A DNA stretch of 64,000 nt from Actinoplanes philippinensis. Lineage in GTDB: Bacteria; Actinomycetota; Actinomycetes; Mycobacteriales; Micromonosporaceae. The position numbers and the translations under genes were made by a program. Location of the stretch: the NCBI RefSeq assembly GCF_900113015.1, contig NZ_FONV01000013.1:62001-126000 (forward strand), written 5' to 3'. Of the stretch, positions 15,434-24,367 are shown piece by piece; the first letter of the stretch is position 1; every line of letters starts with the position of its first letter. The notes below the pieces were generated by a model, which saw only the letters and a program-made list of their open reading frames with translations, had not been told where the DNA came from and did not search any database.

Positions 15434-18400
15434 ATGCCGACACGGTGGCCTGCCACCATCTTCGGTGCCTGGATGGTGGTGCTCGCCGTGGCCTTCGGGC
15501 TGCAACCGGGCCTGCAGGCGCCACTGCGACTGGTCGCCGGGATCTCCGCCGTCGTGGCGCTCTCGCTGGGGGTCCGCCGCAGTCAGCCCGACGACGTCAA
15601 GCCGTGGTGGGTGCTGGCCGGCGCGGTCGTCCTGTCGGCGGCCGGTGGCGCGGCCGCGTTCGCGCCCTCGTTCATCACCAACTGGCTGACCTGGCTGGAG
15701 CCGGCCGGGATCGCGACCCTGCTGGTCGCGTACGCCGCGCTCGCCGTGGCCCTGGCCGGTTTCGTGGACCGGCGCACCAGCGCGTCCCGGGACTTGGCCG
15801 GCCTGCTCGACGCGCTCACCGTCACGTCCGGGGTGGCGCTGCTGATCTGGACGTTCGTGGTCGGCCCGCGGCTGGAGGGTTCGGCCGCGACCGGCTGGAC
15901 CGAGATCGCCATGCCGGTCGCCGACCTGCTCTGCCTCGGGCTGCTGATCCGGCTGGCGACCATGCCGGGCCGGCTCGTCGCCCCCGGCTATCTGCTCGGC
16001 GCCGGAGTGGTGGCGCTGCTCGCCGCCGACGTGGGCCGGGCGTCCGGTTTCGGTCATCTGGCCCTGTACACGGCGGCGGGGCTGGCCGCGCTGATCCCGT
16101 CGATGGCCGAGCTGACCCGCCCGGCCGAGACGCCGCCCGCGGAGACGAGTCACGCCCGGCTGGCGCTGCTCGGGTTCGCCGCCATGGTGGCGCCGACCGT
16201 GCTACTGGTGAAGATGTTCCGGGACGGCCAGTTCGCCGGCCTGACCGTGGTGGCGGCGCTCAGCACGCTGATGGTGGCGCTGGTCCTGGCCCGGATGTCC
16301 GGGATCATGGCGAGCCACCGGCAGGCGATGTCCCGGGAGCGGGCGCTGCGGGAGGCGTCGGCGGCGCTCGTCTCGGCCGCCGACAGCGAGGCGGTGGGCC
16401 TGGCCGTACGCACCACCGTCGCCCAGCTGATCCCCGGCGACGTGCCGCACGGGGTGGTGCTGGCGATCGCGATCGCGCAGACCGAACCGCAGTCGCCGGA
16501 GGCCGCCGCACAGGCCGCCGTGGATCGGGCCACCGGCACCGCCGCGCGCCTGGTCACCACCCGTGACGTGGACTGGGCCGTGGCCGTACGCCTCACCCAG
16601 TTCACCAAGACGCTGCGCTGCCCGATGGTGCTCAAGGACCGGCCGGGCGGCGACCCGCTCGTCGGCGTCCTGCACGTGGGCGCGCCGACCTGGGCGCTGC
16701 TGGAGTTGCAGCGCTCGGTGGAGGTGCTGGCCGCACAGGTGGCGCTGGCGCTGGAACGGATCGCGCTCGGGCACGAGGTGGCCCGGCGCAACAGCGAGAC
16801 CTACTTCCGGACGCTGATCCAGAACACCGCCGACGTGATCACGATCCTCGACGAGGACGACCGGATCCAGTACGCCAGCCCGTCCGCGGTCGGGGTCTTC
16901 GGCGCCGACCCGACCGGCGCCCTGCTGCCCGAGGTGATCCACCCGGGCGAGCGGTCCCGGCTGGGTGACGTGCTCGCGGCCGTCCGCGGCGGCCACCAGC
17001 TGGAGCAGCAGCTCGACTTCCGGGCGCGCGGCAACCGGCGCAGCGAGGTGCTGCTGGAGCTGCACTGCCGGGACCTGCGCGCCGAACCGACGGTGTCCGG
17101 CCTGGTCATCACCATGCGCGACGTCACCGAGCAGCGGCGCCTGCAGAACGAGCTCACCCATCAGGCGTTCCACGACTCGATGACCGGCCTGGCGAACCGG
17201 GTGCTCTTCAACGACCGGCTGGCCCACGCGGTGGCCCGCAGCACCCGCGACGGCTCGGTGATCGGCGTGCTCTTCATCGACCTGGACGACTTCAAGATGG
17301 TCAACGACACGCTCGGCCACGCCGTCGGCGACCAGCTGCTGATCGAGGTGGCGCACCGGATCGCCGGGGCGCTGCGGGCCGACGACACCGCGGCCCGGCT
17401 CGGTGGCGACGAGTTCGCCGCGATCGTGGAGAACGTCAACGACCCGGGCGCCGTCGAGGAGACCGCGAACCGGATCTTCGCGGCCCTCGCCGAGCCGATC
17501 ATCACCGACGCCAAGCCGCTGTACGCGATGGCCAGCATCGGCATCACCACCACGCCCGAGGGCGCCGACGCGGACGAGCTGCTGCGCCAGGCCGACCTTG
17601 CGCTGTACGTGGCCAAGGGCGCCGGCAAGAACCAGTGGCGCCGCTACCAGGCGCACCTCCACAACGAGATGGTCGAACGGCTGGAACTGCGGTCGGCGCT
17701 CGACCACGCCGTCAACGAGGGTCATTTCCTGCTGCACTACCAGCCGATCGTGGACCTGTCGTCGGGCACGGCTGTCGGGTTCGAGGCGCTGGTCCGGTGG
17801 CACCATCCGAAGCGGGGTGTCATCACACCGGACCAGTTCATCGAGGTCGCCGAGGAGAGCGGCCTGATCCTGCCGATGGGCCGCTGGGTGCTGGAGGAGG
17901 CGCTGCGTACGGTCGCCGAGTGGCGCCGCATCCTGCCACCCGGGCAGGCGCCGTACATGAGCGTGAACGTGTCGGTGCGGCAGTTCCGGGAGAGCGGGTT
18001 CGTCGAGCAGGTCCGTACGGCGCTCGCGAACACCGGTGTGCCGCCCGAGGCGCTGATGCTGGAGATCACCGAGACGCTGCTGGTCAAGGACGACGAGCGG
18101 ATCTGGACCGACCTGGGCGTGCTGCGGGAGATGGGCATCCGGATCGCCATCGACGACTTCGGCACCGGCTACTCGTCCCTCGGCTACCTGCGGTCCCGGC
18201 CGATCGACATCATCAAGATCGACAAGACCTTCATCGACGACATGGTCCTCGGGCAGCAGCCGATGGCCCTGGTCAGCGGCATCGTGAGCCTCGCCCAGTC
18301 GCTGGGCCTCGCGGTCGTCGCCGAAGGCATCGAGGACACCGCCCACCGCGACGTCCTGATCCGTCTGGGCTGCCCGCTGGGCCAGGGCTTCCTCTTCTCC

Positions 18401-18463
18401 AGCCCACTGGGCCCCACCGAGGTCCTGGCCTGGCTCCGCAGCCCCCAGTCCGTAGCCGTCTGA
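15434..18463 (+). CDS. Membrane-bound GGDEF-EAL c-di-GMP enzyme with PAS domain
   Basis: This 1009-residue signalling protein has roughly eight or nine hydrophobic segments up to about residue 290. A GAF-like region (330-440) and a PAS domain (455-570, FRTLIQNTADVITILDEDD) follow. The GGDEF domain has RLGGDEFAAI near 656 with an inhibitory I-site RADD five residues before GGDEF, and the EAL domain has GFEALVRWHHP near 783 and IAIDDFGTGYSSL. Both catalytic signatures are intact, so it could make and degrade cyclic di-GMP, with the I-site giving product feedback. In actinomycetes c-di-GMP controls development through BldD. ATG 15434 has SD GGAGGGAG 6 nt upstream. Confidence 0.92.
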   Translation: MPTRWPATIFGAWMVVLAVAFGLQPGLQAPLRLVAGISAVVALSLGVRRSQPDDVKPWWVLAGAVVLSAAGGAAAFAPSFITNWLTWLEPAGIATLLVAYAALAVALAGFVDRRTSASRDLAGLLDALTVTSGVALLIWTFVVGPRLEGSAATGWTEIAMPVADLLCLGLLIRLATMPGRLVAPGYLLGAGVVALLAADVGRASGFGHLALYTAAGLAALIPSMAELTRPAETPPAETSHARLALLGFAAMVAPTVLLVKMFRDGQFAGLTVVAALSTLMVALVLARMSGIMASHRQAMSRERALREASAALVSAADSEAVGLAVRTTVAQLIPGDVPHGVVLAIAIAQTEPQSPEAAAQAAVDRATGTAARLVTTRDVDWAVAVRLTQFTKTLRCPMVLKDRPGGDPLVGVLHVGAPTWALLELQRSVEVLAAQVALALERIALGHEVARRNSETYFRTLIQNTADVITILDEDDRIQYASPSAVGVFGADPTGALLPEVIHPGERSRLGDVLAAVRGGHQLEQQLDFRARGNRRSEVLLELHCRDLRAEPTVSGLVITMRDVTEQRRLQNELTHQAFHDSMTGLANRVLFNDRLAHAVARSTRDGSVIGVLFIDLDDFKMVNDTLGHAVGDQLLIEVAHRIAGALRADDTAARLGGDEFAAIVENVNDPGAVEETANRIFAALAEPIITDAKPLYAMASIGITTTPEGADADELLRQADLALYVAKGAGKNQWRRYQAHLHNEMVERLELRSALDHAVNEGHFLLHYQPIVDLSSGTAVGFEALVRWHHPKRGVITPDQFIEVAEESGLILPMGRWVLEEALRTVAEWRRILPPGQAPYMSVNVSVRQFRESGFVEQVRTALANTGVPPEALMLEITETLLVKDDERIWTDLGVLREMGIRIAIDDFGTGYSSLGYLRSRPIDIIKIDKTFIDDMVLGQQPMALVSGIVSLAQSLGLAVVAEGIEDTAHRDVLIRLGCPLGQGFLFSSPLGPTEVLAWLRSPQSVAV

Positions 18464-18715
18464 CAGCCCGAGCCGGTCGTGGCGCTGCCCGCGGAGGCCC
18501 GCAGCGGCGCTCACGACCGGCCGCCCTCAAGAACCGAGCTGATCGCCGCTGCTGTTCCGGGACACCCGCAACAGCCCCCCACAACCAGCCGACCTCAAGA
18601 ACCGAGCCGGTCGCCGGCGCTGTTCCGGGACACCCGTTGCGGCTATTCACGACCAGCCATTTGGGGGCACCCGTTGCGGCACTCACGACCAGCCGGTGCA
18701 GAAGGTGGTGCGGGA
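18464..18715. repeat. Intergenic direct repeats (68-bp units)
   Basis: Units 18526-18593 and 18594-18661 are imperfect direct copies that share CTCAAGAACCGAGC, GCTGTTCCGGGACACCCG and CACGACCAGCC-type blocks (CACAACCAGCC in the first copy). Partial copies flank them on both sides. The units contain no gene, no terminal inverted repeats and no start codon context. They lie between the convergent GGDEF-EAL gene and the hypothetical gene at 18716, so a role in transcription termination or mere expansion of intergenic DNA is possible. Confidence 0.6.
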
Positions 18716-19267
18716 TCAGGCGTCCGGGCCTCGGCGGCGGAGTTCGTCGACCTGGGTCATCGCGGCGCGCAGGTCGGTCAGCCAGTCCTCGGTGTGGCGG
18801 CCCACCAGCTTGACGCACCAGGCCAGCGCCTCCGACCGGGAGCGGGCCACCCCGGCGTCGACGAGGGTGTCGAGGACCTGCCGCTCGGGCTGCCGGAGCC
18901 GGGTCATCACCGGGGCGGACAGATGGGTGAACAACTCGGACGCGTCGCCGCAGCGGGCGCCCCACGCCACCTTCCGCTGATAGCGATGCTCGACCTGACG
19001 GGCGACGCGGATCCGGGCGTCGCGGGTGTCCTCACGGAACTGGGCGATCCGCCCGGCCTGGGCGGCGGCCGCATCGGCCTCGGTGGCGTCGTCGCCCAGC
19101 TCGGGCCGGGGCAGCCGGCCCCAGATGATGATCTCGTCGCGATCGATGACGACCTCGGGCCGCTCGGCGAACCACCCGTCCGGAACGGCTCCGGCGATCC
19201 AGGCCGCGGCGTCATCGGCAGCGGGCGGCTCGGCACGGCCACCCTGTTGGGCAAAACGGACTCGCAT
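18716..19267 (-). CDS. Conserved hypothetical protein
   Basis: This 183-residue soluble protein has no signal peptide or membrane segment. A compact N-terminal part, VVIDRDEIIIWGRLPRPEL, is followed by a charged helix rich in Asp, Arg and Glu (residues 62-100). A helical C-terminal part, RQPERQVLDTLVDAGVARSRSEALAWCVKLVG, resembles a small ribbon-helix-helix or helix-turn-helix motif of the type in actinobacterial DNA-binding proteins. I do not recognise a named family. It sits alone, between repeat-rich intergenic stretches and convergent to the GGDEF-EAL gene. ATG 19267 is the only good start. Confidence 0.65.
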   Translation of the reverse strand: MRVRFAQQGGRAEPPAADDAAAWIAGAVPDGWFAERPEVVIDRDEIIIWGRLPRPELGDDATEADAAAAQAGRIAQFREDTRDARIRVARQVEHRYQRKVAWGARCGDASELFTHLSAPVMTRLRQPERQVLDTLVDAGVARSRSEALAWCVKLVGRHTEDWLTDLRAAMTQVDELRRRGPDA

Positions 19268-19985
19268 CTCAACCTCCCGAACTTACGTGATTACATGCTT
19301 ACAACGTTGGACGTGCAAGCGGCAACCATAGGCGGCGGCTTCCTGAGGCAGAGGCGAGGCGGGGACGAGCAGCCGGACGGCACGGGAGCAGGCCCGCACG
19401 ACCACGCCGGCGGCAAGCCGCCACAGGACGCGGGCAGGCAGCCCGCCGGGCGACCACGGAGGCGCAACCCGGCAACCACAGGCAGGCAGCCCGCCGGGCA
19501 ACCACGGAGAGGCGCAACCCGGCAACCACGGGCAGGCCGCCGCCAGGCGACATGCGGACAGGCCCCTCAGGGTGACGCGCGGGCAAGCCGTCACAGCACG
19601 ACATGCGGGCAAGCCGCAACGGGGCACCCGTGGAGGGCGGGGAGCAGAAACGGCGAACCGCCCCGGCACCGGAGAGTCGGCGACGAGGCGGCTCGGGTCG
19701 AGGGCCACGAAACGGTGGCGTGGAGCGCGCAAGGTCCACTACGCTGCGGAGCCAGCAGCTCCAGAGGCCTTGGGAGCGCTCCCACCAGCCACGTTACCGC
19801 ACATTCACATCGGCGAAAAGACCTGCGGGCCGGTTGGTACCCGGCAATTGCGACATGCCAGAACGGGCAATTTGCACTAGCCGCCTTCCGGACGACAGAA
19901 TGAATGCGACGACGAGCATTCGCGAGCTGGACTGGCGTGTGCGCGCAGCGTCAGCCGAATAACTCGCTGTAGGAGTCGAACAACC
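19268..19985. other. 718-bp gene-free stretch upstream of lsr2
   Basis: This stretch holds low-complexity DNA. Two copies of a 48-50-bp unit lie at 19433-19480 and 19481-19530, with a fragment of a third after them, and there are scattered GGCAAGCCG/GGCAGGC motifs. Frames are open on both strands, but their translations are Ala/Arg/Pro-rich with no domain, so no gene is called. Base composition drops toward A+T from about 19790 to 19985, which marks the lsr2 promoter region. TTGCAC (19872-19877) and CAGAAT (19896-19901) with an 18-bp spacer are a weak -35/-10 candidate. Confidence 0.5.
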
Positions 19986-20333
19986 ATGGCCAAGCAGATA
20001 ATTACCGTGCTGACCGACGACCTCGACGGTACGGAAGCGGACCGCACCGTCGAATTCGGCCTCGACGGCGTCAACTACACGATCGACCTGTCCGAGAAGA
20101 ACGCCGGCAAGCTGCGAAAAGCACTGGAACCGTTCCTCTCCGCAGCCACCCGGCTGGGCCGCAACGGTAACGTTCCGACCCCTGCCCGGCGCACAGTTCC
20201 GGCCGTCTCGAGCCGTTCCAGCCGCGACCAGAATCAGGCCATTCGGGAGTGGGCCAACAAGAACGGCTACACCGTCTCGGAGCGTGGCCGGATCCCGAGC
20301 GAGGTCGTCGAGGCGTACCACAGCAAGCGCTAG
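19986..20333 (+). CDS. lsr2: Nucleoid-associated protein Lsr2
   Basis: This is a 115-residue H-NS-like xenogeneic silencer of Actinobacteria that bridges AT-rich DNA. The N-terminal dimerisation domain MAKQIITVLTDDLDG, then TVEFGLDGVNYTIDLSEKNA, is followed by a variable linker. The C-terminal DNA-binding domain IREWANKNGYTVSERGRIPSEV carries the AT-minor-groove motif RGR (R100-G101-R102). Length and both domains are standard. GGAG lies 12 nt upstream of the ATG. The gene stands alone between two repeat-rich spacers and is followed by a terminator. Confidence 0.97.
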   Translation: MAKQIITVLTDDLDGTEADRTVEFGLDGVNYTIDLSEKNAGKLRKALEPFLSAATRLGRNGNVPTPARRTVPAVSSRSSRDQNQAIREWANKNGYTVSERGRIPSEVVEAYHSKR

Positions 20334-20341
20334 TTTTCGCA

Positions 20342-20384
20342 CGGCAACGGCGTCACCCCGGGCAAGGGGCGGCGCCGTTTGCCG
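20342..20384 (+). terminator. Terminator of lsr2
   Basis: Arms 20342-20352 and 20373-20384 pair over 11 bp with one bulge, and an inner CCCC-GGGG stem continues the helix. It begins 8 nt after the lsr2 stop. No U-tract follows, which is usual in such GC-rich genomes. Confidence 0.65.
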
Positions 20385-20545
20385 TTGCGGGGCGGATGCC
20401 GGCGACCCGGTATCGAGCCCCTATCGCCGGACCCGGAACCATTGCCTCCGTGATGACCGCGCCGTTCCCGGCAGCCCGGCCCGGAAAAGCCCGCCGCGGA
20501 CGGCCACAACCGGGCGGGACGGCCGCGGAAAAGAGCCCGAGCACC

Positions 20546-20711
20546 GGAAACGACGGTCGAACGGCCGGAAACGAGGTCCGGCGGGCCGGAACGGGGACCT
20601 GCTGACCGGAAACGCGGACCGGCGGGCCGGAACAGGGACCCGGTGGCTGGAAACGCGGACCCGGTGGCCGGAAACGCGGACCCGGTGGCTGGAAACGGGG
20701 ACCGGCCGGCC
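20546..20711. repeat. Eight tandem 20-21-bp units between lsr2 and the epimerase gene
   Basis: Eight imperfect units of 20 or 21 bp, each beginning GGAA and close to GGAAACGCGGACCSGGYGGC, run from 20546 to 20711. A partial ninth follows and weaker relatives precede from about 20490. Because units of 20 and 21 bp are mixed, no reading frame is conserved across the array, so it is a non-coding minisatellite. The rest of 20385-20864 has no recognisable gene. Confidence 0.75.
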
Positions 20712-20864
20712 GGAAAGCGGAGCCCAGAAGAATGCCGGATAGCCGGCGACGGCAGAGCCCGCCTTCGATAGCCCACCGCCCGGAAATGGAACGCTACCGG
20801 CTCGACGTAAACCGGCCCCCGGAAAGGGCGGTTCAACGGCGCGTTCAGGGGTACCGCAACACCC

Positions 20865-21941
20865 ATGCGTGTAGTGATCGTGGGCGCCAGCGGCAACTCC
20901 GGCACCGCCCTGCTGCGGCGCCTGCGTTCCGAACCGGATCTGGACCTGACCGGTGTCTGCCGTCGCCTGCCCGCGCCGGCCGGCCCGTACGCCGACGTCA
21001 CCTGGCACTCGATCGACATCGGGGCCGACGACGCCACCGATCGCCTGACCGAGGTGTTCACCGGCGCCGGCGCGGTGGTGCATCTGGCGTGGCAGATCCA
21101 GCCGAGCCACGACCAGCGCCGCCTGTACCGGACGAACGTCCTGGGCAGCCGCGCCGTCTTCCGTGCCGCGGTCCGGGCGGGCGTCCCGGCCCTGGCGCAC
21201 GCGTCGTCGGTCGGGGTCTACGCGCCGGGCCCGAAACGGGCGTTCGTCCGTGAGACGTGGCTGCGCACCGGTGTCCCGGAGTCGTCCTACAGCCGGCACA
21301 AGGCTCTCGTCGAACGGATGCTCGACGAGGTCGAGTCCGATCATCCGACGATGCGGGTCGTGCGGCTCCGCCCGGGCCTGATCTTCCAGCGTGACGCGGG
21401 CGCCGAGATCGCCCGCTACTTCGCCGGCCCGCTGCTGCCGGCGAGTCTGCTCCGTTTCGGCCGCATCCCGGTCGTGCCACGACATCCGGGCCTGCGCATG
21501 CAGGCGGTGCACGCCGACGACGTGGCCGACGCCTATCTGCGCGTGCTCCGCGCCGACGTCCGCGGCGCTTTCAACCTGGCCGCCGGCCCCGTGCTGGACG
21601 CCGACATCGTCGGTCGCGCTTTTCACGGCGTACCCCTGCGGGTCCCTGGTCTTCTTCTGGAGGGCGCCGCCGCGCTGACCTGGCAGCTGCGGTTGCAACC
21701 GGTGGACCGCGGATGGGTGCGCCTGGCGCTGAAGGCGCCGTTGATGAGCTGCGACCGGGCGGCCGGCGACCTGGGCTGGCGGCCGGCGACCGACGCGGTG
21801 AGCGCCCTGCGGCAGCTCCTGGCCGGCATCGCCGACACCGCCGGCGCCGCCGGTCCGCCGCTGACCGAGGACCCCGGCCGCCCCGGACGCTTCGGCGGCC
21901 TGCTGCGGGGCCGCCTTCCCGGAACCGGAAACCCCTACTGA
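20865..21941 (+). CDS. NAD-dependent epimerase/dehydratase (extended SDR)
   Basis: This 358-residue protein has an N-terminal Rossmann fold VVIVGASGNSGTALLRRL (the GxSGxxG variant of the extended or atypical SDR dinucleotide loop). VHLAWQIQPS and AHASSVGVYAPGP supply the catalytic Ser region, and YSRHK is the YxxxK catalytic pair. The last 100 residues include a sugar-nucleotide or lipid-binding part and end in a flexible Pro/Gly-rich tail. The substrate cannot be named. ATG 20865 is the first start and CAGGGG lies 15 nt upstream, a poor ribosome site. The gene appears monocistronic. Confidence 0.85.
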   Translation: MRVVIVGASGNSGTALLRRLRSEPDLDLTGVCRRLPAPAGPYADVTWHSIDIGADDATDRLTEVFTGAGAVVHLAWQIQPSHDQRRLYRTNVLGSRAVFRAAVRAGVPALAHASSVGVYAPGPKRAFVRETWLRTGVPESSYSRHKALVERMLDEVESDHPTMRVVRLRPGLIFQRDAGAEIARYFAGPLLPASLLRFGRIPVVPRHPGLRMQAVHADDVADAYLRVLRADVRGAFNLAAGPVLDADIVGRAFHGVPLRVPGLLLEGAAALTWQLRLQPVDRGWVRLALKAPLMSCDRAAGDLGWRPATDAVSALRQLLAGIADTAGAAGPPLTEDPGRPGRFGGLLRGRLPGTGNPY

Positions 21942-22090
21942 TCCGGTACGCCGCCGGCCGTCCCCGACCGCATCCCACCGGTCCCGTGGCTCCCCCGCGA
22001 GGGGGCTGCCCGCTCCGGGCCGAAGCGCGGCCGCCGGGCCGATCCGGTGATGACCGTGACAGCGGTGGAAGCCGCACCGGCCGTCACCCG

Positions 22091-22096
22091 TAGGGT
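22091..22096 (+). promoter_or_regulatory. Candidate leaderless -10 of the HipA-like kinase gene
   Basis: TAGGGT, 7 nt before GTG 22104. It decides the start choice over the ATG at 22050. Confidence 0.5.
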
Positions 22097-22103
22097 GGTC
22101 GGC

Positions 22104-22826
22104 GTGCTTCGTGAGGTCACAGCGATCCGGTATGTCACGCCGTTGCGGGAGGGTGGGTCGCTGCCGGGGGTGGTGGAGGCCGACGATCTCGGCACCTATG
22201 TGGTGAAGTTCCGCGGGGCCGGCCAGGGGCCGCGGGCGCTGGTCGCCGAGGTGATCGCCGGCGAGCTGGCCCGGCGGCTCGGCCTGCCGGTGCCGGATCT
22301 GGCCCGGGTGGAGCTGGATCCGGTGGTGGCGCGCGCCGAGCCGGACGAGGAGGTCCAGGAGCTGATCAAGGCCAGCGCCGGGGGCAACCTCGGGATGGAC
22401 TTCCTGCCGGGCGCGCTCGGGTACGACCCGGTGGCCCACCCCGTCGAGCCGGGACTGGCCAGCCGGGTGCTCGTGTTCGACGCCTTCGTGGAGAACGTGG
22501 ACCGCAGCTGGCGCAACCCGAACCTGCTGATGTGGCACGGTGGCCTGTGGCTGATCGACCACGGCGCGACGCTCTACTTCCACCACAACTGGCCCCGCGC
22601 GGAGAGTGTCGTCCATCGGCCGTACCGCTGGGACGATCACGTGCTGAAGCCGTACGCCACGGAGCTCGCCGCCGAGGGTCCGGCCCTGGCCGGGCGGATC
22701 ACCCCGGAGCTGCTGGCCGAGGTGATCGCCCTGGTCCCGGAGGAGTGGCTGGAGGACGGCGACCGGGAGGCGTACCTGAACCACCTGTCGCAGCGCGCGG
22801 CCCGGCCGGAAGCGTGGCTGCCGTGA
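22104..22826 (+). CDS. HipA-family kinase-like protein
   Basis: This 240-residue single-domain protein resembles the kinase lobe of HipA toxins and PI3/4-kinase-like folds. Features are VVKFRGAGQGPRALVAEVIAGELARRLG (nucleotide-binding strand and helix), GNLGMDFLPGALGYDP, the catalytic block VFDAFVENVDRSWRNPNLL (Asp-Arg with a downstream Asn) and the metal-binding LWLIDHGATLYF. It lacks the N-terminal HipA1-like domain, and no HipB antitoxin gene is adjacent. It overlaps the DUF3037 gene by GTGA, and this pairing is widespread in bacteria. Substrate and role are unknown. GTG 22104 was chosen over ATG 22050 because of the TAGGGT element. Confidence 0.8.
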   Translation: MLREVTAIRYVTPLREGGSLPGVVEADDLGTYVVKFRGAGQGPRALVAEVIAGELARRLGLPVPDLARVELDPVVARAEPDEEVQELIKASAGGNLGMDFLPGALGYDPVAHPVEPGLASRVLVFDAFVENVDRSWRNPNLLMWHGGLWLIDHGATLYFHHNWPRAESVVHRPYRWDDHVLKPYATELAAEGPALAGRITPELLAEVIALVPEEWLEDGDREAYLNHLSQRAARPEAWLP

Positions 22827-23200
22827 CGACGAAACTCACCCCCTACGAGTACGCGATCATCCAGGCGGTGCCCCGGATCGAGCGCGGCGAGCTGATCAAC
22901 GTCGGGGTGCTGCTCTACAGCCAGCGGCACGACTTCCTGTCCGCGCGGACACATCTGGCGGAGTCCCGGCTGCGGGCGCTGGACCCGGCGGCCGACGTGG
23001 CGGGCATCCGGACGGCGCTGGAGGCGTGGGAGCGGACGTGCACGGGCGGCGGGGCCTCCGAGCAGATGCGCCTCGGCGAGCGCTTCCGCTGGCTGGTGGC
23101 CCCGCGCAGCACGATCCTGCGGGCCGGCCCGGTCCACATGGGCCTGACCGCCGACCCGTCCACCGAGCTGGACCGGCTGGTGAGCCTGCTGGTCCGCTGA
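22823..23200 (+). CDS. DUF3037 protein, partner of the HipA-like kinase
   Basis: This 125-residue protein begins PYEYAIIQAVPRIERGELINVGVLLYS, the DUF3037 signature, and has SEQMRLGERFRWLVAPRSTILRAGPVHMGL in the C-terminal half. No catalytic residues or membrane segments are evident. Its GTG start overlaps the kinase stop (GTGA), so synthesis of the two is coupled and they probably interact. Whether DUF3037 is a substrate, a regulator or an antitoxin-like partner is unknown. Confidence 0.8.
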   Translation: MTTKLTPYEYAIIQAVPRIERGELINVGVLLYSQRHDFLSARTHLAESRLRALDPAADVAGIRTALEAWERTCTGGGASEQMRLGERFRWLVAPRSTILRAGPVHMGLTADPSTELDRLVSLLVR

Positions 23201-23276
23201 CCTCCGGGCCGCGCCGGTTCCGGATTCGATCGTGGACGGGCCCCCGTGCCGGCGCCGGGCGGGGCACACTGATCGC

Positions 23277-24344
23277 ATGCAGCTCCCGCTGAACCCGCCG
23301 GTCAAGCCGATGCTCGCGAAACCCGTCGCGGACATCCCGCCCGGCCAGGTCTACGAGCCCAAATGGGATGGATTCCGGTCGATCGTCTTCCGGGACGGTG
23401 ACGAGGTGGAGATCGGCAGCCGCAACGAGAAGCCGATGACCCGTTACTTCCCCGAGGTGGTCGAGGCGATCCTGGCCAACTTCCCGGAGCGCGCGGTGAT
23501 CGACGGCGAGGTGATCGTCGCCGACACCGGGCGGAACACCCTGGACTTCGAGGCTCTGCAGCAGCGCATCCACCCGGCGGCGAGCCGCGTGAAGCTGCTC
23601 TCCGAGCAGACCCCGGCCGGTTTCGTGGCGTTCGATCTGCTCGCGCTCGGCGACGAGGATCTGACCGAGCTGCCGTTCCAGGAGCGGCGCGAGAGGCTGC
23701 GGGAGGCCCTCAAGGACGCGAAGCCGCCGGTGTACGTGACTCCGGCGACCGACGATCTGGAGACGGCCCGCCGCTGGTTCGCCGAGTTCGAGGGCGCCGG
23801 GCTGGACGGCCTGATCGCGAAGTCCCGCGACCTCACCTATCAGCCGGACAAGCGGGTGATGTCGAAGATCAAGCACAAGCGCACCGCGGACTGTGTGGTG
23901 GCCGGCTACCGGGTGCACAAGTCGGCGGACGACCGGATCGGCTCGCTGCTGCTGGGCCTGCACGACGAGCGCGGCGTCCTGGTGAGCGTCGGGGTGATCG
24001 GCTCGTTCCCGATGAAGGTCCGGGAGGAGCTGTTCCAGGAGCTGCAACCGCTGGTCACCACGTTCGAGGGACACCCGTGGAACTGGGCGGCGCACGAGCA
24101 GGGCGAGCGGACCCCTCGGAAGAACGAGGTGAGCAGGTGGAACGCGGGCAAGGACCTGTCGTTCACTCCGTTGCGCCCCGAACGGGTGGTGGAGGTCCGC
24201 TATGACTACATGGAGGGAATCCGGTTTCGGCACACCGCCCAGTTCGAGCGGTGGCGTCCCGACCGCGACCCGCTGACCTGCACATATGAGCAATTGGAGC
24301 GACCGGTGCGGTTCGACCTGGCCGAGGTGCTGACAAGCCGCTGA
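23277..24344 (+). CDS. ligC: ATP-dependent DNA ligase (LigC type)
   Basis: This 355-residue minimal ligase has the AMP-attachment motif VYEPKWDGFRSI (K29). FPERAVIDGEVIV is motif III, GLDGLIAKS motif IV and SKIKHKRTADCVV motif V, followed by an OB-fold with GVGVIGSFPMK-like strands. LigC proteins of mycobacteria and Streptomyces act in back-up repair or in base excision and end joining with Prim-PolC. A polymerase-domain gene lies 3.6 kb away but no ku gene is seen. The ATG at 23277 is supported by the family N-terminus (LPLNPPVKPMLAK). Confidence 0.9.
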   Translation: MQLPLNPPVKPMLAKPVADIPPGQVYEPKWDGFRSIVFRDGDEVEIGSRNEKPMTRYFPEVVEAILANFPERAVIDGEVIVADTGRNTLDFEALQQRIHPAASRVKLLSEQTPAGFVAFDLLALGDEDLTELPFQERRERLREALKDAKPPVYVTPATDDLETARRWFAEFEGAGLDGLIAKSRDLTYQPDKRVMSKIKHKRTADCVVAGYRVHKSADDRIGSLLLGLHDERGVLVSVGVIGSFPMKVREELFQELQPLVTTFEGHPWNWAAHEQGERTPRKNEVSRWNAGKDLSFTPLRPERVVEVRYDYMEGIRFRHTAQFERWRPDRDPLTCTYEQLERPVRFDLAEVLTSR

Positions 24345-24367
24345 CGGGCCCGCCGCCGTGGACCGGC

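Noticed and set aside
19794..20342. Minus-strand frame overlapping lsr2
   Set aside because: It is antisense to a clear lsr2 gene and has no independent features.
20421..22784. 787-codon minus-strand frame
   Set aside because: It runs through the minisatellite, the epimerase gene and the kinase gene in antisense and has no domain.
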